From Flavobacterium sp. (GTDB lineage Bacteria > Bacteroidota > Bacteroidia > Flavobacteriales > Flavobacteriaceae): a stretch of DNA of 64,000 nt. The position numbers and the translations under genes are program-made. This document shows positions 20,916 through 30,927 of this stretch, piece after piece. The stretch spans positions 971,075 through 1,035,074 of the forward strand of contig CP051546.1 of assembly GCA_012837155.1 (NCBI GenBank), in the 5' to 3' direction. A model generated the notes under the pieces. The model was not told the DNA's origin, searched no databases, and worked only from the letters and a program-made list of their open reading frames with translations. Numbering within the stretch: the stretch's first letter is position 1; each line of letters opens with the position of its first letter.

Positions 20916-21816
20916 TTAGGCGTTTACCGCTTCGACTTTAATGTTTTCGTCGTTGAGCATACTTTTTAGCATATTTTCGATACCACTTTTTAAGGTAAAA
21001 GTGGATGACGGACAACCGCTACAAGCACCTTGAAGAATAACTTTTGCTGTTTTCGTTGTTTCGTCATACGATTCAAATGCTATATTTCCGCCATCGGCTT
21101 GTACGGCTGGTTTTACATATTCTTCTAAAATATTGATAATTTGTTGCGAAGTAACATCAAGTTTGTCAAAGTTCTCTGTTTTAATAGATTCTTGTTCTAT
21201 GCTTTCTGCAATCAAGCTTTCGTCAAGAACAGTTCCGCCATTTTCGATGTAATGTTTGATGAAGGTTCTGAGTTCTAAAGTGATTTCTTGCCAATCGTTA
21301 ACCGCATATTTTGTGATTGAAATATAATTTTCATCTATAAAAATTTCTTTCACATAAGGGAACTTAAATAATTTTTTTGCCAATGGAGATGCTGCGGTTT
21401 CGTCGATGTTTTTAAATTCAACAGCATTTTTTTGTTAGCATTCTGCTTACTACAAACTTTAATACGGCTGGATTTGGAGTTGTTTCCCCATAAACGGTAA
21501 TGGGTTGTTTTTTGTTTTTATTTTCTTGGAGTATAATAATGGTTCCACCATTGGTAACAAATGATTCTATTTGGTCTGCCACGGCCTCTTTTACGTCTTC
21601 CCATTCTACAATGCTAAATTTTTCTATTGCAATAAAATTTCCAGAGATATATACTGTTTTTACAAATGGCAAATAAAATAATTGTTGCGCCAAGGGAGAA
21701 TTCTTGGTTTCGTCGATATTTTTAAATTCGAAACTTTCGTTTTGGGTAATGAAATCATCAAATTCAAATTTTAAAATGCTTGAATTTTGTGTTTCTTTTA
21801 TTGTTATTTTTGACAT
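20916..21816 (-). CDS. NifU/Nfu-type iron-sulfur scaffold with doubled N-terminal domain (one frameshift)
   Basis: About 299 residues when joined across an extra A in 21427-21433. It has two tandem Nfu N-terminal domains, recognisable from FKNIDETKNSPLAQQLFYLP and FKNIDETAASPLAKKLFKFP, each followed by a V(E/N)DW-type segment and NGGT, then a NifU C-terminal domain with the cluster-binding C-x2-C (GACSGCPSS). Nfu proteins carry Fe-S clusters to target enzymes. The duplicated N-domain is visible in the sequence; whether it is usual for the genus I recall only loosely. It diverges from the PorP/SprF-like gene. Confidence 0.9.
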
Positions 21817-21834
21817 ATATTTTGTATTTTTTTA

Positions 21835-21842
21835 CAAATTTA
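21835..21842 (-). promoter_or_regulatory. Putative -7 box (TAAATTTG) for the Nfu gene
   Basis: The reverse complement of these bases is TAAATTTG, a TAnnTTTG match 19-26 bases before the start at 21816. Confidence 0.5.
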
Positions 21843-21866
21843 ACGAAGTTATTTTCCACTATTAAC

Positions 21867-21874
21867 TATATTTG
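21867..21874 (+). promoter_or_regulatory. Putative -7 box (TATATTTG) for the PorP/SprF-like gene
   Basis: A TAnnTTTG match in the divergent spacer, about 100 bases before the start at 21978. Confidence 0.4.
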
Positions 21875-21977
21875 ATTTTTAATCAATAAATTAACTTTTA
21901 TAAAGGTTGAAATTAGCTATTTTTTTCTTTTTCACGTTGTTTAATTGAGGATTTGGTGTTCCTATAATACTTTTTGA

Positions 21978-22977
21978 ATGTATCATAAAATTAAGGTTTT
22001 TGTTGTTCTATTCTTGATAAGTCAGTATTCTTTTTCGCAAGAAGGCATTGCCGTATATTCTGATTATTTGTCGGATAATTATTATTTGGTTCATCCATCG
22101 ATGGCTGGTGCAGCGAACTGTGCTAAAATCAGGCTTACCGCTCGTAAGCAATGGTTTGATCAAACTGATGCGCCATCACTTCAAACATTGAGTTTTAACG
22201 GAAGAGTTGGCGAAAGATCTGGAGCAGGAATTATTTTGTATAACGACAAAAATGGGTATCATTCTCAAAGCGGAGCGAAACTAACTTATGCACACCATCT
22301 TTTGTTTTCGAGAGATGAAATCGATTTAAATCAATTGTCTTTTGGTATTAGTGCCGTGTTTGCACAAAGTAAATTAGATGAAACGGAATTTTTGCAATCG
22401 GGGGATTTTGATCCTATTATTAATGGAATGATTATTCAAAATGCTTCTTATTTTAATATAGATTTTGGAGCTTCTTATAATTATCTTGATTTTTATGTTC
22501 ACGGAACGATTCAGAATGCCGTTGAAAACCAAAAGGAAGATTTATACGGATTCCGAAAGTGCTAATTTGAGAAAATATTTGTTGAGTGCGGGTTATGTTT
22601 TCGGGGATAAGGATAGAATATTATGGGAACCTTCTGTTTTATTTCAACTTGTGGATAAAACTAACGAAACATCGATAGATTTGAATATTAAGGCGTATAA
22701 GAATGTAGATTTCGGAAAACTTTGGGGAGGATTGTCTTATCGTAGAAGTTTAGATGGCGCTCAATATATCAATGGAAGCGGGGTTTCTTCGCAAAAACTT
22801 CAATATATTACGCCAATCATTGGTGTTAATTATGGTAGATTTATGTTTGCCTATACTTACTCCCATGTATCAGGAGCTGTAAAATTTGATAACGGTGGTT
22901 TTCATCAAATTACTTTGGGGATGAATTTATTTTGCACACGCGAAAAATATGAATGCAATTGTCCAGCTATTAACTAA
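21978..22977 (+). CDS. PorP/SprF family type IX secretion membrane protein (one frameshift)
   Basis: About 333 residues. It has a signal peptide (FVVLFLISQYSFSQ), the family opening YSDYLSDNYYLVHPSMAGA with RLTARKQWFDQTDAP, then outer-membrane barrel strands (AKLTYAHHLLFSRDEIDLNQ) and an end FHQITLGMNLFC. PorP/SprF proteins help export or anchor specific type IX substrates such as adhesins, and usually lie beside the gene they serve; none is beside this copy. A base is missing near 22546; the restored junction reads DLYTDSESANLRKYLLSAGYV. A Cys-rich tail (CTREKYECNCPAIN) follows the last strand, which is uncommon for a barrel end. Confidence 0.87.
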
Positions 22978-23004
22978 GTAAGTCGAAAGTGTTAATGTCA
23001 TAAA
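22975..23004 (+). repeat. 30-bp intergenic repeat, copy 1
   Basis: This stretch (TAAGTAAGTCGAAAGT then TTAATGTCATAAA) recurs at 24475-24503 in the same orientation with one base difference. It begins at the stop codon of the PorP/SprF-like gene. Confidence 0.7.
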
Positions 23005-23134
23005 GTCAGACGAATATAGTGATAAAATCTATTTATAATCAAAGACTTATTCGTTTTATCAGATTTCAAAATGCGACATTATACCAAATGCTATCACTCA
23101 GTATTAAAAATTTCTAAAATTTAATTTCTCTAAA

Positions 23135-23653
23135 ATGCTACTATTATCTGTAAACGGAAAAACGCCAGCCATTCCTGAAGATTGTTATGTTGCCGAGAAT
23201 GCAACCATTGTGGGCGATGTCACTTTTGGGCATTCGTGTAGTGTTTGGTTTAATGCTGTTGTGCGAGGCGATGTTCATTTTATTACCATAGGAAATAAAG
23301 TAAACATTCAAGATGGCGCAATAATTCATTGCACTTATCAAAAACACCCAACAATTATTGGAAATAATGTTTCTATTGGTCATAATGCAATGGTGCATGG
23401 TTGCACAATTCAGGACAATGTTTTAGTAGGAATGGGTGCTATTATCATGGATAATTGTATTGTAGAAAGCAACTCAATCATTGCTGCTGGGGCTGTGGTT
23501 ACTCAAAATACGGTGGTTCAATCTGGAAGTATTTATGCTGGGGTTCCAGCAAAAAAAGTGAAAGAGATAGATCAATCTGATTTTGCTGGCGAAATCGAGC
23601 GTATTTCAAACAATTATGTAATGTATTCTGGTTGGTACAAAAAAGAGGAATAA
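23135..23653 (+). CDS. Gamma-class carbonic anhydrase family protein
   Basis: A 172-residue left-handed beta-helix protein with hexapeptide repeats. The three zinc-ligand histidines of the family can be placed in IIHCTYQ, SIGHNAMVHGC, and the Arg-Asp pair in RGDVHFI. Relatives (YrdA/PaaY type) bind zinc, and some are carbonic anhydrases or thioesterases, so the exact reaction is uncertain. It is convergent with murI, with 7 bases between the corrected stops, and is flanked with murI by a 30-bp direct repeat. Confidence 0.88.
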   Translation: MLLLSVNGKTPAIPEDCYVAENATIVGDVTFGHSCSVWFNAVVRGDVHFITIGNKVNIQDGAIIHCTYQKHPTIIGNNVSIGHNAMVHGCTIQDNVLVGMGAIIMDNCIVESNSIIAAGAVVTQNTVVQSGSIYAGVPAKKVKEIDQSDFAGEIERISNNYVMYSGWYKKEE

Positions 23654-23660
23654 ATTCTCT

Positions 23661-24436
23661 CTAGAAATCTTTTTCGATTACGGTATACTTATTTTGTAAT
23701 AATTCAGCGAGTACTTTTGATCTGAATTGGTAAAGAAAACAGGCTCACTTTCTTGGGTATTAGAAAATCCTACTTTTTCATTTAAAATGTTTTGAGTCTG
23801 TTTGGCTACAGCTTCGCCCGAGTCTATAATGTGAATGTTTGGTGGTATTATTTTTTTTATTTGGGGAATCAGGTAGGGGTAGTGACTGCAACCTAGCACA
23901 AGATAATCGATGTTTGCCTGAATCATTGGGGCAAGATAGGAGTGAAGCAGTTGTGTCATTTCGGGCGAATCAATTTTGCCTTTTTCTATGAGTTGTACTA
24001 ATCCGTGTCCCACTTGTTCTATAATTTTTGTGTCCTGAAACTTTTCTGCAGTTTTGTTAAAAAGTTCGCTGTTTAGTGTTCCTTGTGTGGCAAGAATTCC
24101 TATGGTTTGTGTTTTCGAATTTGTGGCTGCTGGTTTTATTGCAGGTTCGATACCAATAAAAGGAACAGGGTATTTTGCTCTTAATTCCTGAATGGCATTT
24201 GTTGTTGCAGTATTGCAGGCGACTACAATTAATTTACAATCTAAATGGAGCAAAAATTCAGTATTTTTTTTGCTTAAAGCGATAATTTCAGCTTTCGATT
24301 TTTGACCGTAGGGAGCATTTTTGCTATCTGCCAGATAAATCGTTTTTTCATTGGGTAACAATTTGTGTATAGCAGACCAAATGGAAGTTCCTCCAATTCC
24401 TGAGTCAAAAATTCCGATGGGGCGATTGTCATGCAT
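23661..24436 (-). CDS. murI: Glutamate racemase (one frameshift near the 3' end)
   Basis: Cytosolic enzyme that makes D-glutamate for peptidoglycan. Both catalytic cysteines are present in their motifs (VACNTATTNA and LGCSHYPYL), as is the N-terminal FDSGIGGTS. An A is missing near 23714-23717; restoring it gives the tail DQKVLAELLQNKYTVIEKDF and a stop at 23661, about 258 residues. The gene is last in the minus-strand run after the ompH pair, but a strong terminator separates them. Confidence 0.95.
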
Positions 24437-24474
24437 AATAACAAAGTTAAGTGCTTCGAATTAAATTTCCTATA

Positions 24475-24503
24475 TAAGTAAGTCGAAAGTTTAATGTCAT
24501 AAA
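24475..24503 (+). repeat. 30-bp intergenic repeat, copy 2
   Basis: Second copy of the repeat at 22975-23004, lying upstream of murI. The two copies bracket the carbonic anhydrase-like gene and murI. Confidence 0.7.
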
Positions 24504-24546
24504 TCCAAAACCGATGGGCTTTAATTTTACAGGTTTAGTTTTATAA

Positions 24547-24589
24547 AAAAAACTGCTCAATCTTAAATTAAGATGAGCAGTTTTTCTAG
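24547..24589 (-). terminator. Terminator after the ompH genes
   Basis: A long stem (AACTGCTC...GAGCAGTT, with one bulged base) flanked by A and T runs lies directly after the stop of the first ompH gene. It could act on either strand. Confidence 0.85.
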
Positions 24590-24602
24590 ATACAAAGTTT
24601 TT

Positions 24603-25103
24603 TTAGAAACCTAAGTCTTTTTTTACGTCAGCAGTCAAGTTAGGCCCATCGGCAAGCAAAAGTGAAGAGCTATCAAGTACATATTGAAAACCTTTGGCTT
24701 TACCTACTTTTTGTATAGAAGTTCTTACTTTTTCATAAATGGGTTTAGTGATGTCTTCTTGCTTTTGTTGTAATTCTTTTTGAGCATTTTGACCAAAATC
24801 TTGGATTCTTTTTTGCATATCCGCAACTTCTTTCTGACGTTCTGTATTTACGGCTTCGGTAGCAGTAGCAGCTTCGGCATCATATTTCTTTAATTTTGTC
24901 TGAAATTCATCTGTCATTTTCTTGTAATCAGCATCGTATGTTGCTCCCAAGGTTGAAAGTTGTTTTTGTGCGTCAAGCATGGCTGGCATTTTCGACATGA
25001 TTTCACTTACATCAACATGCGCTGTTTTTGCTTGTGCATTCATAGTTTGGCTGGCTCCTAAAATAAGTATTGCAGCAATTAGTAAAGTTTTGATTTGTTT
25101 CAT
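24603..25103 (-). CDS. OmpH/Skp family periplasmic chaperone
   Basis: A 166-residue protein: signal peptide (TLLIAAILILGASQTMNAQ), then AHVDVSEIMSKMP and long charged helices (MQKRIQDFGQNAQKELQQKQ), ending YVLDSSSLLLADGPNLTADV. This is the Skp (OmpH) jellyfish-tentacle layout; such proteins hold unfolded outer-membrane proteins for BamA, whose gene lies upstream in the same strand run. It ends just before a strong terminator and starts about 50 bases after the second, larger OmpH protein. Confidence 0.92.
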   Translation of the reverse strand: MKQIKTLLIAAILILGASQTMNAQAKTAHVDVSEIMSKMPAMLDAQKQLSTLGATYDADYKKMTDEFQTKLKKYDAEAATATEAVNTERQKEVADMQKRIQDFGQNAQKELQQKQEDITKPIYEKVRTSIQKVGKAKGFQYVLDSSSLLLADGPNLTADVKKDLGF

Positions 25104-25155
25104 TGTTTTAAAATGTTAAATAATTAATTGTTGTTTGAATTCTCTTTTGTTGTTT

Positions 25156-26554
25156 TTAATGTATCTGTTTTATTTTTGTTTGGGCTTGTCTATCCTCAAG
25201 TATTTTTTTTCTTTTTCTTCTAATGCTTTTTTACGGTCTTCAATTACTTTTTTACGTTCTTCGAGTGTTTTTGCTCGTAATTCTATTTGTTTTTGCTTGG
25301 CATCTTCTGCGGTGGCTTTTGGTGTTTCTTTAGCTGGTTCAAGAACTGGAACAGCTGTTTTTACTTCCTCCACTTTCGCTTTTTCAGAAATCGTGCCAAT
25401 TTTTTTTGCGTTTCGTTCTTCAAGAATTTGTTTTCTTTTTCTTCTATTGCTTTTTTATTATCCTCAATCTTTTTTTTGCGTTCTTCTATTATTTTTGCTC
25501 TTTCGTCAATTTGTTTTTGCTTTGCCACTTCCTCTGCTGATGCGTTGGTTTCTTTTTCTAGATTGACTTTAGTTTCTGTTGTTTTCGGGTCTAAAGGAAC
25601 AGTGTTCGCTTTTTGTGTCTTTCTGTCATTCAGAATTTGTTGTTTTCTTTCTTCGGCCGCTTTTTTCCGATCTTCAATTGCTTTCTTGCGATCTTCAATT
25701 ATTTTTGCTCTTGCATCGGCTTGTTTTGTTTTGCGTCAACATCAGTTTGGGCAGCATCTTTTTCTGTATTGCCATTTTCAGGAGTAAGGGTCGTTTTAGA
25801 ATTTGTATTGCTTCTATTGCTTAAAATTTGATTTCTTTTTTCTTCGGCGGCTTTTTTTTCTTTCTTCTACTAATAATTTTCTGTCCGCAATAATTTTATC
25901 CCGAGCTTCTTTTCTTGCATCTAATGCTTTTTGTCTATTTGCCAAGGTTGGATTTTCGTCAATAGCCTCTTCTTTATTTTCTTTTTCTTCTTCTGCTTTA
26001 AGTTGTTTTTTTGTTAGCTGTTCTCTTTTTTCTGCTCGAGTAATTACTCGTAGTACTTGATCGCTAATATCAAATCGTTTTGCTGCAAAAAGCATTGTCA
26101 AATCAGAAGTTTTATCAAAAATAAAATCATATTTTTTTGCTTCTGCAATATCTTGAACTGCTGTAAACACTTGGTCTTGTATGGGTTTTGTTAAAACTGA
26201 TTTTTGCAATATCAAGTCTCCATTTGGACCAAATCTTTTTTGTTGGTACTCTAACATTTCATTCTCAAGAAACTTAATTTCAGTTTCTCTTTCTTCGATT
26301 AAACCTTTGGTTAATAAGGCTTTTTCTACTTTTAGTGCGTCTTTTAATTTATTAATTTCGGTTTTCTTGGTTTCAATTTCTTGTTTCCATTTCTGAGCTT
26401 TTTCCTCTAATTGGGTTTGGGCGTCATTGTAATTGGGTACATTTTGTAAAATGTATTCCATATCAATATAGCCTATTTTTGTTCCTCTGGTTTGAGCCTG
26501 ATTTGTATTTGCTGCAATTAGGGCAATAAATAAAAATAAAAATTGTTTTTTCAT
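25156..26554 (-). CDS. OmpH/Skp family protein with long repetitive charged tail (several frameshifts)
   Basis: The first ~170 residues are a normal OmpH protein (signal peptide ending TNQAQ; KIGYIDMEYILQNVPNY; long helix KWKQEIETKKTEINKLKDAL; YDFIFDKTSDLTML). Beyond these runs a highly charged tail of some 280 residues made of recurring blocks like ERKKAIEDRKKAAEER and QKQIDERAKIIEERKKK, separated by Thr/Pro/Ala-rich linkers. Frameshifts near 25855, 25735, 25400 and perhaps 25205 break it; the exact C-terminus (25156 or 25170) is uncertain. The blocks should form coiled coils. The start is preceded directly by copy B of the 100-bp repeat. Confidence 0.8.
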
Positions 26555-26645
26555 ATGTTGATATTTATTGATTTTTATCGGTCATATGTAATTCGCATAT
26601 CATCATTGGTGTTTGCGACCCAATAACGGTCATGCTCATTTCATA
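26546..26645 (-). repeat. 100-bp repeat, copy B (inverted copy of 5568-5667)
   Basis: On the minus strand this reads the same as copy A before remB, with 98 of 100 bases identical and ending at the same point inside the following gene (ATG plus two Lys codons). Outside this stretch the two upstream regions are unrelated. The two copies are in opposite orientation, about 21 kb apart. Confidence 0.9.
26565..26633 (-). CDS. Possible 22-residue leader peptide / upstream open frame, copy B
   Basis: The same open frame as at 5580-5648 (begins MTVIGSQTP, ends HMTDKNQ), with one synonymous Ile codon difference. It stops 10 bases before the OmpH-like start. Translation is unproven. Confidence 0.3.
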   Translation of the reverse strand: MTVIGSQTPMMICELHMTDKNQ

Positions 26646-26678
26646 ACTTTATTTTATTTAAAAATTCACTTTATAGCT

Positions 26679-29333
26679 TTAAAACTGTTGTCCAATAATA
26701 AAATGTGTTTCCCATCCATTTGGTTTCCCGTCAGGAGTTATGCTGTCAAAACCATGTCCGAAATCAATTCCCAATAATCCGAAAGCTGGCATAAACACCC
26801 GCAATCCAACACCCGCAGAGCGTTTTAGATCAAAAGGGTTGTAGCTTTTAAACGAAGCAAACGATGAGCCTGCTTCTAAAAACGTTAAAGCGTATATTGA
26901 TGCCGATTGTTTTAGGGTAATTGGGTAGCGTAATTCCATTGAAAATTTGTTGTATACCGTAGCTCCAATTTGTTGCTCTTGCCCATTTCTAAACACCGTT
27001 GGTGTCAACGAATTGTTTGGATATCCTCTTAATTGAATGGTTTCCCTACCGTCCATAGAGTAGTTTGCTAGCCCGTCTCCGCCTAGGTAGAATCGTTCAA
27101 AAGGAACAACGCCTCGGTCTTGATTGTAGGCGCCTAAGAATCCAAATTCTGTCAAAGATCGGAATACTAATTTACCATAAATTTTTGTATACCAATCTGC
27201 TTTGAACTTAATTTTGTAATATTCTAACCAATTAAATTTTTTCTGATCTACTTTTGCTACGTCCGCAGTCGCCTCTTGGTAGGTGGCTACTTATTTCCAT
27301 TGGCGTCTAAATAGGATCCAATTGGGATAATAATATTTCCATTAGAGTCTTTAACTTCAGTAGTGCTTTTAAGTTTATACGCTTCTTGGTTGCCTAATGT
27401 TGCATAATTTACCCCATTAAATAAAGAGTAAGGAAGTGTAAATTTACCACTAAGACTAACCTCTGAGCCATAAGTTGGAAATATTGGATTAACTCCTTTG
27501 TTATCTCGTGATAGCGATACTGTATAGGCTAAGTTTCTAGAGGCACCATTACCAAATGTGAAAAGACCCGTATTGTAATCGTGTAAATCATAGTGTTGAT
27601 AACTCAAAGATTGTGACAATACAAAAAAGTCATCAGGTACGGTAAGCCTTTTGGCTAAACCAACAGAAAGTGTTATAATATTGAAACTTTTTGTTTTGTC
27701 GGCCTTATATGTTCTAAAATCATTCAGGAATTGTTTGGTGTATGATAAAGAGGTGCTAAATTGAACAGGTTTCTTCTTGCCAAACCATGGTTCCGAAAAG
27801 GAGATGCTATAGGTTTGAAAATAAGTACTTCCTTGTAAGCGTAAGGAAACCTTTTGCCCGTCGCCCATAGGAAGCGGTTTGTAAGCGTTTTTGTTAAACA
27901 AGTTTCTCGCCGAAAAATTATTAAACGAAAGCCCTAAAGTTCCTATGAAACCGCCGCCGCCGTAACCTCCTTGAAGCTCTATTTGGCTAGATCCTTTCTC
28001 GGTCAAAGGATATTCAATATCCACAGTACCAGCCGATGCATCTACGTTTTTAAACTTTGGCTCGATAGATTCTGGGTCGAAAAAGCCTAATTGTCCAATT
28101 TCGCGTATGGTTCTTACGAGTAATTCTTTGTTGTATTTTTCTCCAGGTTTGGTTCTTAATTCTCTGTAAATGACGTGATCATTTGTCTTGTTGTTTCCTG
28201 TTACTGTAATTTTATTAAAATAGGCGATAGGACCTTCGGTAATTCTTATTTCAAAATCAATCGTGTCATTTGCTGTTTTTACTTCAACTGCATTTACAGT
28301 CGAAAATAAATAACCATTGTTTTGATATAAATTGGTAATATCTTCTCCATCTGGTTTCGTTTTATCTGCAATTCTTTTTTCAAGAAGTACTCCATTGTAG
28401 GTTTCTCCCTTTTTAATTCCTAAGAGGCGACTAAGACCTTGGTCTGGATAAACCGTATTTCCTAAGAATTTGATGTTTCCAAAATAGTATTTATTTCCCT
28501 CTTCGACATTTATTTTAACCTTTAATGCATTTTTATCTTTATCGAAAGTAACTGAATCCGAAAGTATTCGGGCATCTCTATAACCTCTTTCTTTATAAGC
28601 AGCAATTACCTTTTCTAAATCGGTTTTGTATTTTCCTTTGATAAATTTCGATGCTTTAAAGACACGAGTTAGCTTCTTTTGTTTGGTGTCTTTCATAGCA
28701 CCGCGCAGGGCTTTGTCTGATAGTTTCGTGTTTCCTACGAAATCAATTTCTTGAATTTTTACTTTTTCTCCTTTATCAATCTTTACCACCATATTCACTA
28801 AGTTTACCGCCGAGGTATCTCTAACTGTATTGATGCTAACTTTAGTGTTATAATAGCCGTCTTTTTTGTATTTATTTTCAGTGTAATTTTTGTGGTTGTG
28901 ATTAAATTTTCATTTACAACCTTGCCTTTAGTAAGTCCATTGTCTTTTATTAAAGCTTCAATTTTACTTTTCTTAACGCCTACAAACTTTACTTCGTTCA
29001 ATTTTGGTAATTCTTCTACGTGTAAATCGAGGTATATGCTATCGTTTTGAATTTTATTGATGTAAAATGAAATTTCATCAAATAGACCTAACTTGCCTAG
29101 TTTTTTTATGGCATTACTTATTTCTTCTCCAGGAACCGTAATTTCTTGACCTTTTTCGAGGCCAGCAAAAGTTACCACAGTCTGACTATTAAAACTTATT
29201 TTACCAACAACGGCTACATCGGCTAGGAAATATTTTTTCCTTGATCAAAAGGAATTCTTTCTTGAGCCTTAATTTGAGAAAAACTTCCAAAAATTAATAG
29301 GGTAAGGGCTATTTTTATGCTTTTATGTAACAC
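26679..29333 (-). CDS. bamA: BamA, outer-membrane protein assembly factor (three frameshifts)
   Basis: Essential Omp85 insertase. It has a signal peptide (IKIALTLLIFGSFSQIKAQ), then POTRA-type domains (KVKIQEIDFVGNTKLSDKAL; YYFGNIKFLGNTVYPDQ; IAYFNKITVTGNNKTNDHVI) and a C-terminal barrel with YLGGDGLANY and the lid-lock region around IQLRGYPNNSL, ending in the aromatic strand THFIIGQQF. The start is GTG at 29333, 7 bases after uppS. Single-base losses near 29233-29238, 28887-28891 and 27291 break it; the repaired protein is ~884 residues. The gene order porG-uppS-bamA-ompH-ompH is a standard Flavobacterium envelope cluster. Confidence 0.95.
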
Positions 29334-29340
29334 TAAAAAA

Positions 29341-30080
29341 TTATTTAATTTGTTCACTTGTTTTTCCAAATCTACGTTCTCTTTTTTGATAACTAATGAT
29401 AGCCTCATATAAATCTTGTTCTTTAAAGTCTGGCCATAATATATCAGTAAATATAACTCTGCATAGGCTATTTGCCACAACAAAAAATTACTTATCCTAT
29501 GTTCTCCACTTGTTCTTATTAATAAATCTACCTCAGGTAAATTTTGCGTGTAAAGATGCTCATTTATAATTGAATCGTCAATAGAGTCTATTGAAATTAT
29601 ATTATTTTTAACTTTATCGCTTATGTTTTTGACCGCATTTACAATTTCATCCCTTGAACCATAGCTTAGCGCTAGGGTCAACGTCATTCTATTGTTGTCT
29701 TTTGTTTTGTCTATTACGTCGAGCAATTCTTTCTGAGCTGATTTTGGCAATTTTTCTAAATTGCCTATTGCATTTAATTTGATGTTGTTGTTTTGCAGTG
29801 TTTTAAGTTCTTTCTTTAAAGATTTGATTAATATTTTCATTAAAGTCTCGACTTCTAATTTCGGTCTGTTCCAGTTTTCGCTAGAAAATGCATACAAAGT
29901 AAGGAATTCTATTCCTAATTTGACACAGGTTTCTATGTTTGATTTCACAGATTTTGTACCGCTTTCATGACCTAATGTTCTTAAAAACCCCTTTTGTTTT
30001 GCCCATCGACCATTGCCATCCATAATGATGGCTAAGTGTTTAGGTAAATTTGTCGGGTCTATTTTGTCTTTTAAATTCAT
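29341..30080 (-). CDS. uppS: Isoprenyl transferase, undecaprenyl diphosphate synthase (one frameshift)
   Basis: Cis-prenyltransferase that makes the C55 lipid carrier for peptidoglycan and surface polysaccharide. The catalytic Asp lies in [14 protein letters not shown], and the other conserved blocks are [13 protein letters not shown] and [20 protein letters not shown] is missing at the run 29449-29451 (minus-strand reading); restored, the end is [19 protein letters not shown] and the stop is at 29341 (246 residues). ATG at 30080 is chosen; it lies 4 bases after the porG stop. Confidence 0.95.
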
Positions 30081-30084
30081 TTTT

Positions 30085-30759
30085 TTATTCTGCACAATAA
30101 CAAGGGGTGTTCCCAAAGGTGTACGTTAGCGTAAGTCCTGAAAAAACATACCAATCATTATTATTTATATTTCCAAATTTTAATAAACTTGCATCCTTTG
30201 GATTGCTTCCGTCTAAATTATCCGTTAGGGTATATCTTGCTCCAACTTCCAAAGCTAAAATAAAATGAGGCGAAACATTCGATTTAATACCCAAAGTCAT
30301 TGGAATCGCAAACGAACCCGTACTTGAGTCTTTTAAGGTTTCTCCTGATGAAACATATAATTCATCGTGTCTAAAATAGCTTATTCCTGAATATACATAA
30401 GGCGAATATTTTCTTCTAACCTCATGCAAATTAAAGTCAAAAAAGTTAAATTCAAGGGCTAAAGATACTTCTTTTATGCTATTTTCAAAACGATACCCTC
30501 TTTGATTTCTACTAGGTTCTTTAGAGTCAAGGTCATTAGCAACAATTTTTGATTGAGTGTACGAAAAACGATAAGAATGTCTCGGACTTTTATTCCATTT
30601 ATAAAGAATTCCAAGTGCAGGTTCATTAGGCGAAATATAAGTGGTCGAGCCCACATCGCCAATGTAATTGCTTCCGCCTAAAAACAAGCCAACTTCATGA
30701 ATTTGAGCATTCATTGTAAGAAAGAAAAACAAGAATAATACGCTAAAAAGTTTATACAT
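30085..30759 (-). CDS. porG: PorG-like type IX secretion outer-membrane protein
   Basis: A 224-residue protein with a signal peptide (LFSVLFLFFFLTMNAQ) and alternating beta strands of a small barrel (VGLFLGGSNYIGDVG; YRFSYTQSKI; YSPYVYSGISYFRH; WYVFSGLTLTYTFG), ending in a Cys pair (TPCYCAE). Members at this position, next to uppS and bamA, are called PorG (DUF6089) in flavobacteria and anchor the periplasmic PorK/N ring of the type IX system. The name is by similarity recalled and by position. Confidence 0.83.
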   Translation of the reverse strand: MYKLFSVLFLFFFLTMNAQIHEVGLFLGGSNYIGDVGSTTYISPNEPALGILYKWNKSPRHSYRFSYTQSKIVANDLDSKEPSRNQRGYRFENSIKEVSLALEFNFFDFNLHEVRRKYSPYVYSGISYFRHDELYVSSGETLKDSSTGSFAIPMTLGIKSNVSPHFILALEVGARYTLTDNLDGSNPKDASLLKFGNINNNDWYVFSGLTLTYTFGNTPCYCAE

Positions 30760-30777
30760 TTAATTAAAAATTGCGTG

Positions 30778-30806
30778 CAAATATAATAATTATCAAAAGG
30801 AAACAA
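30778..30806 (-). promoter_or_regulatory. Promoter of the porG-uppS-bamA-ompH run
   Basis: On the minus strand a TTG (30804-30806) is followed, 18 bases on, by TATATTTG (30778-30785), matching the Bacteroidota pattern, 18 bases before the porG start. Confidence 0.55.
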
Positions 30807-30927
30807 CAAGCATTGTTTTAAATGTCTCCTTTATTGAAAGAATAACACAAAAACAATAAAATTATGGATTCGAAAACAATAAAACGAGAGAAATAAGGGT
30901 ATTCGTATAGCGATTGCTAAAAACAAT

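Noticed and set aside
25135-26060. Several plus-strand open frames rich in Phe, Ser and Leu
   Set aside because: They are the reverse strand of the repetitive OmpH-like tail and have no protein-like features.
28804-29178. Separate small BamA-like gene
   Set aside because: It is only the N-terminal part of bamA made to look separate by single-base losses; the repaired frame is continuous.
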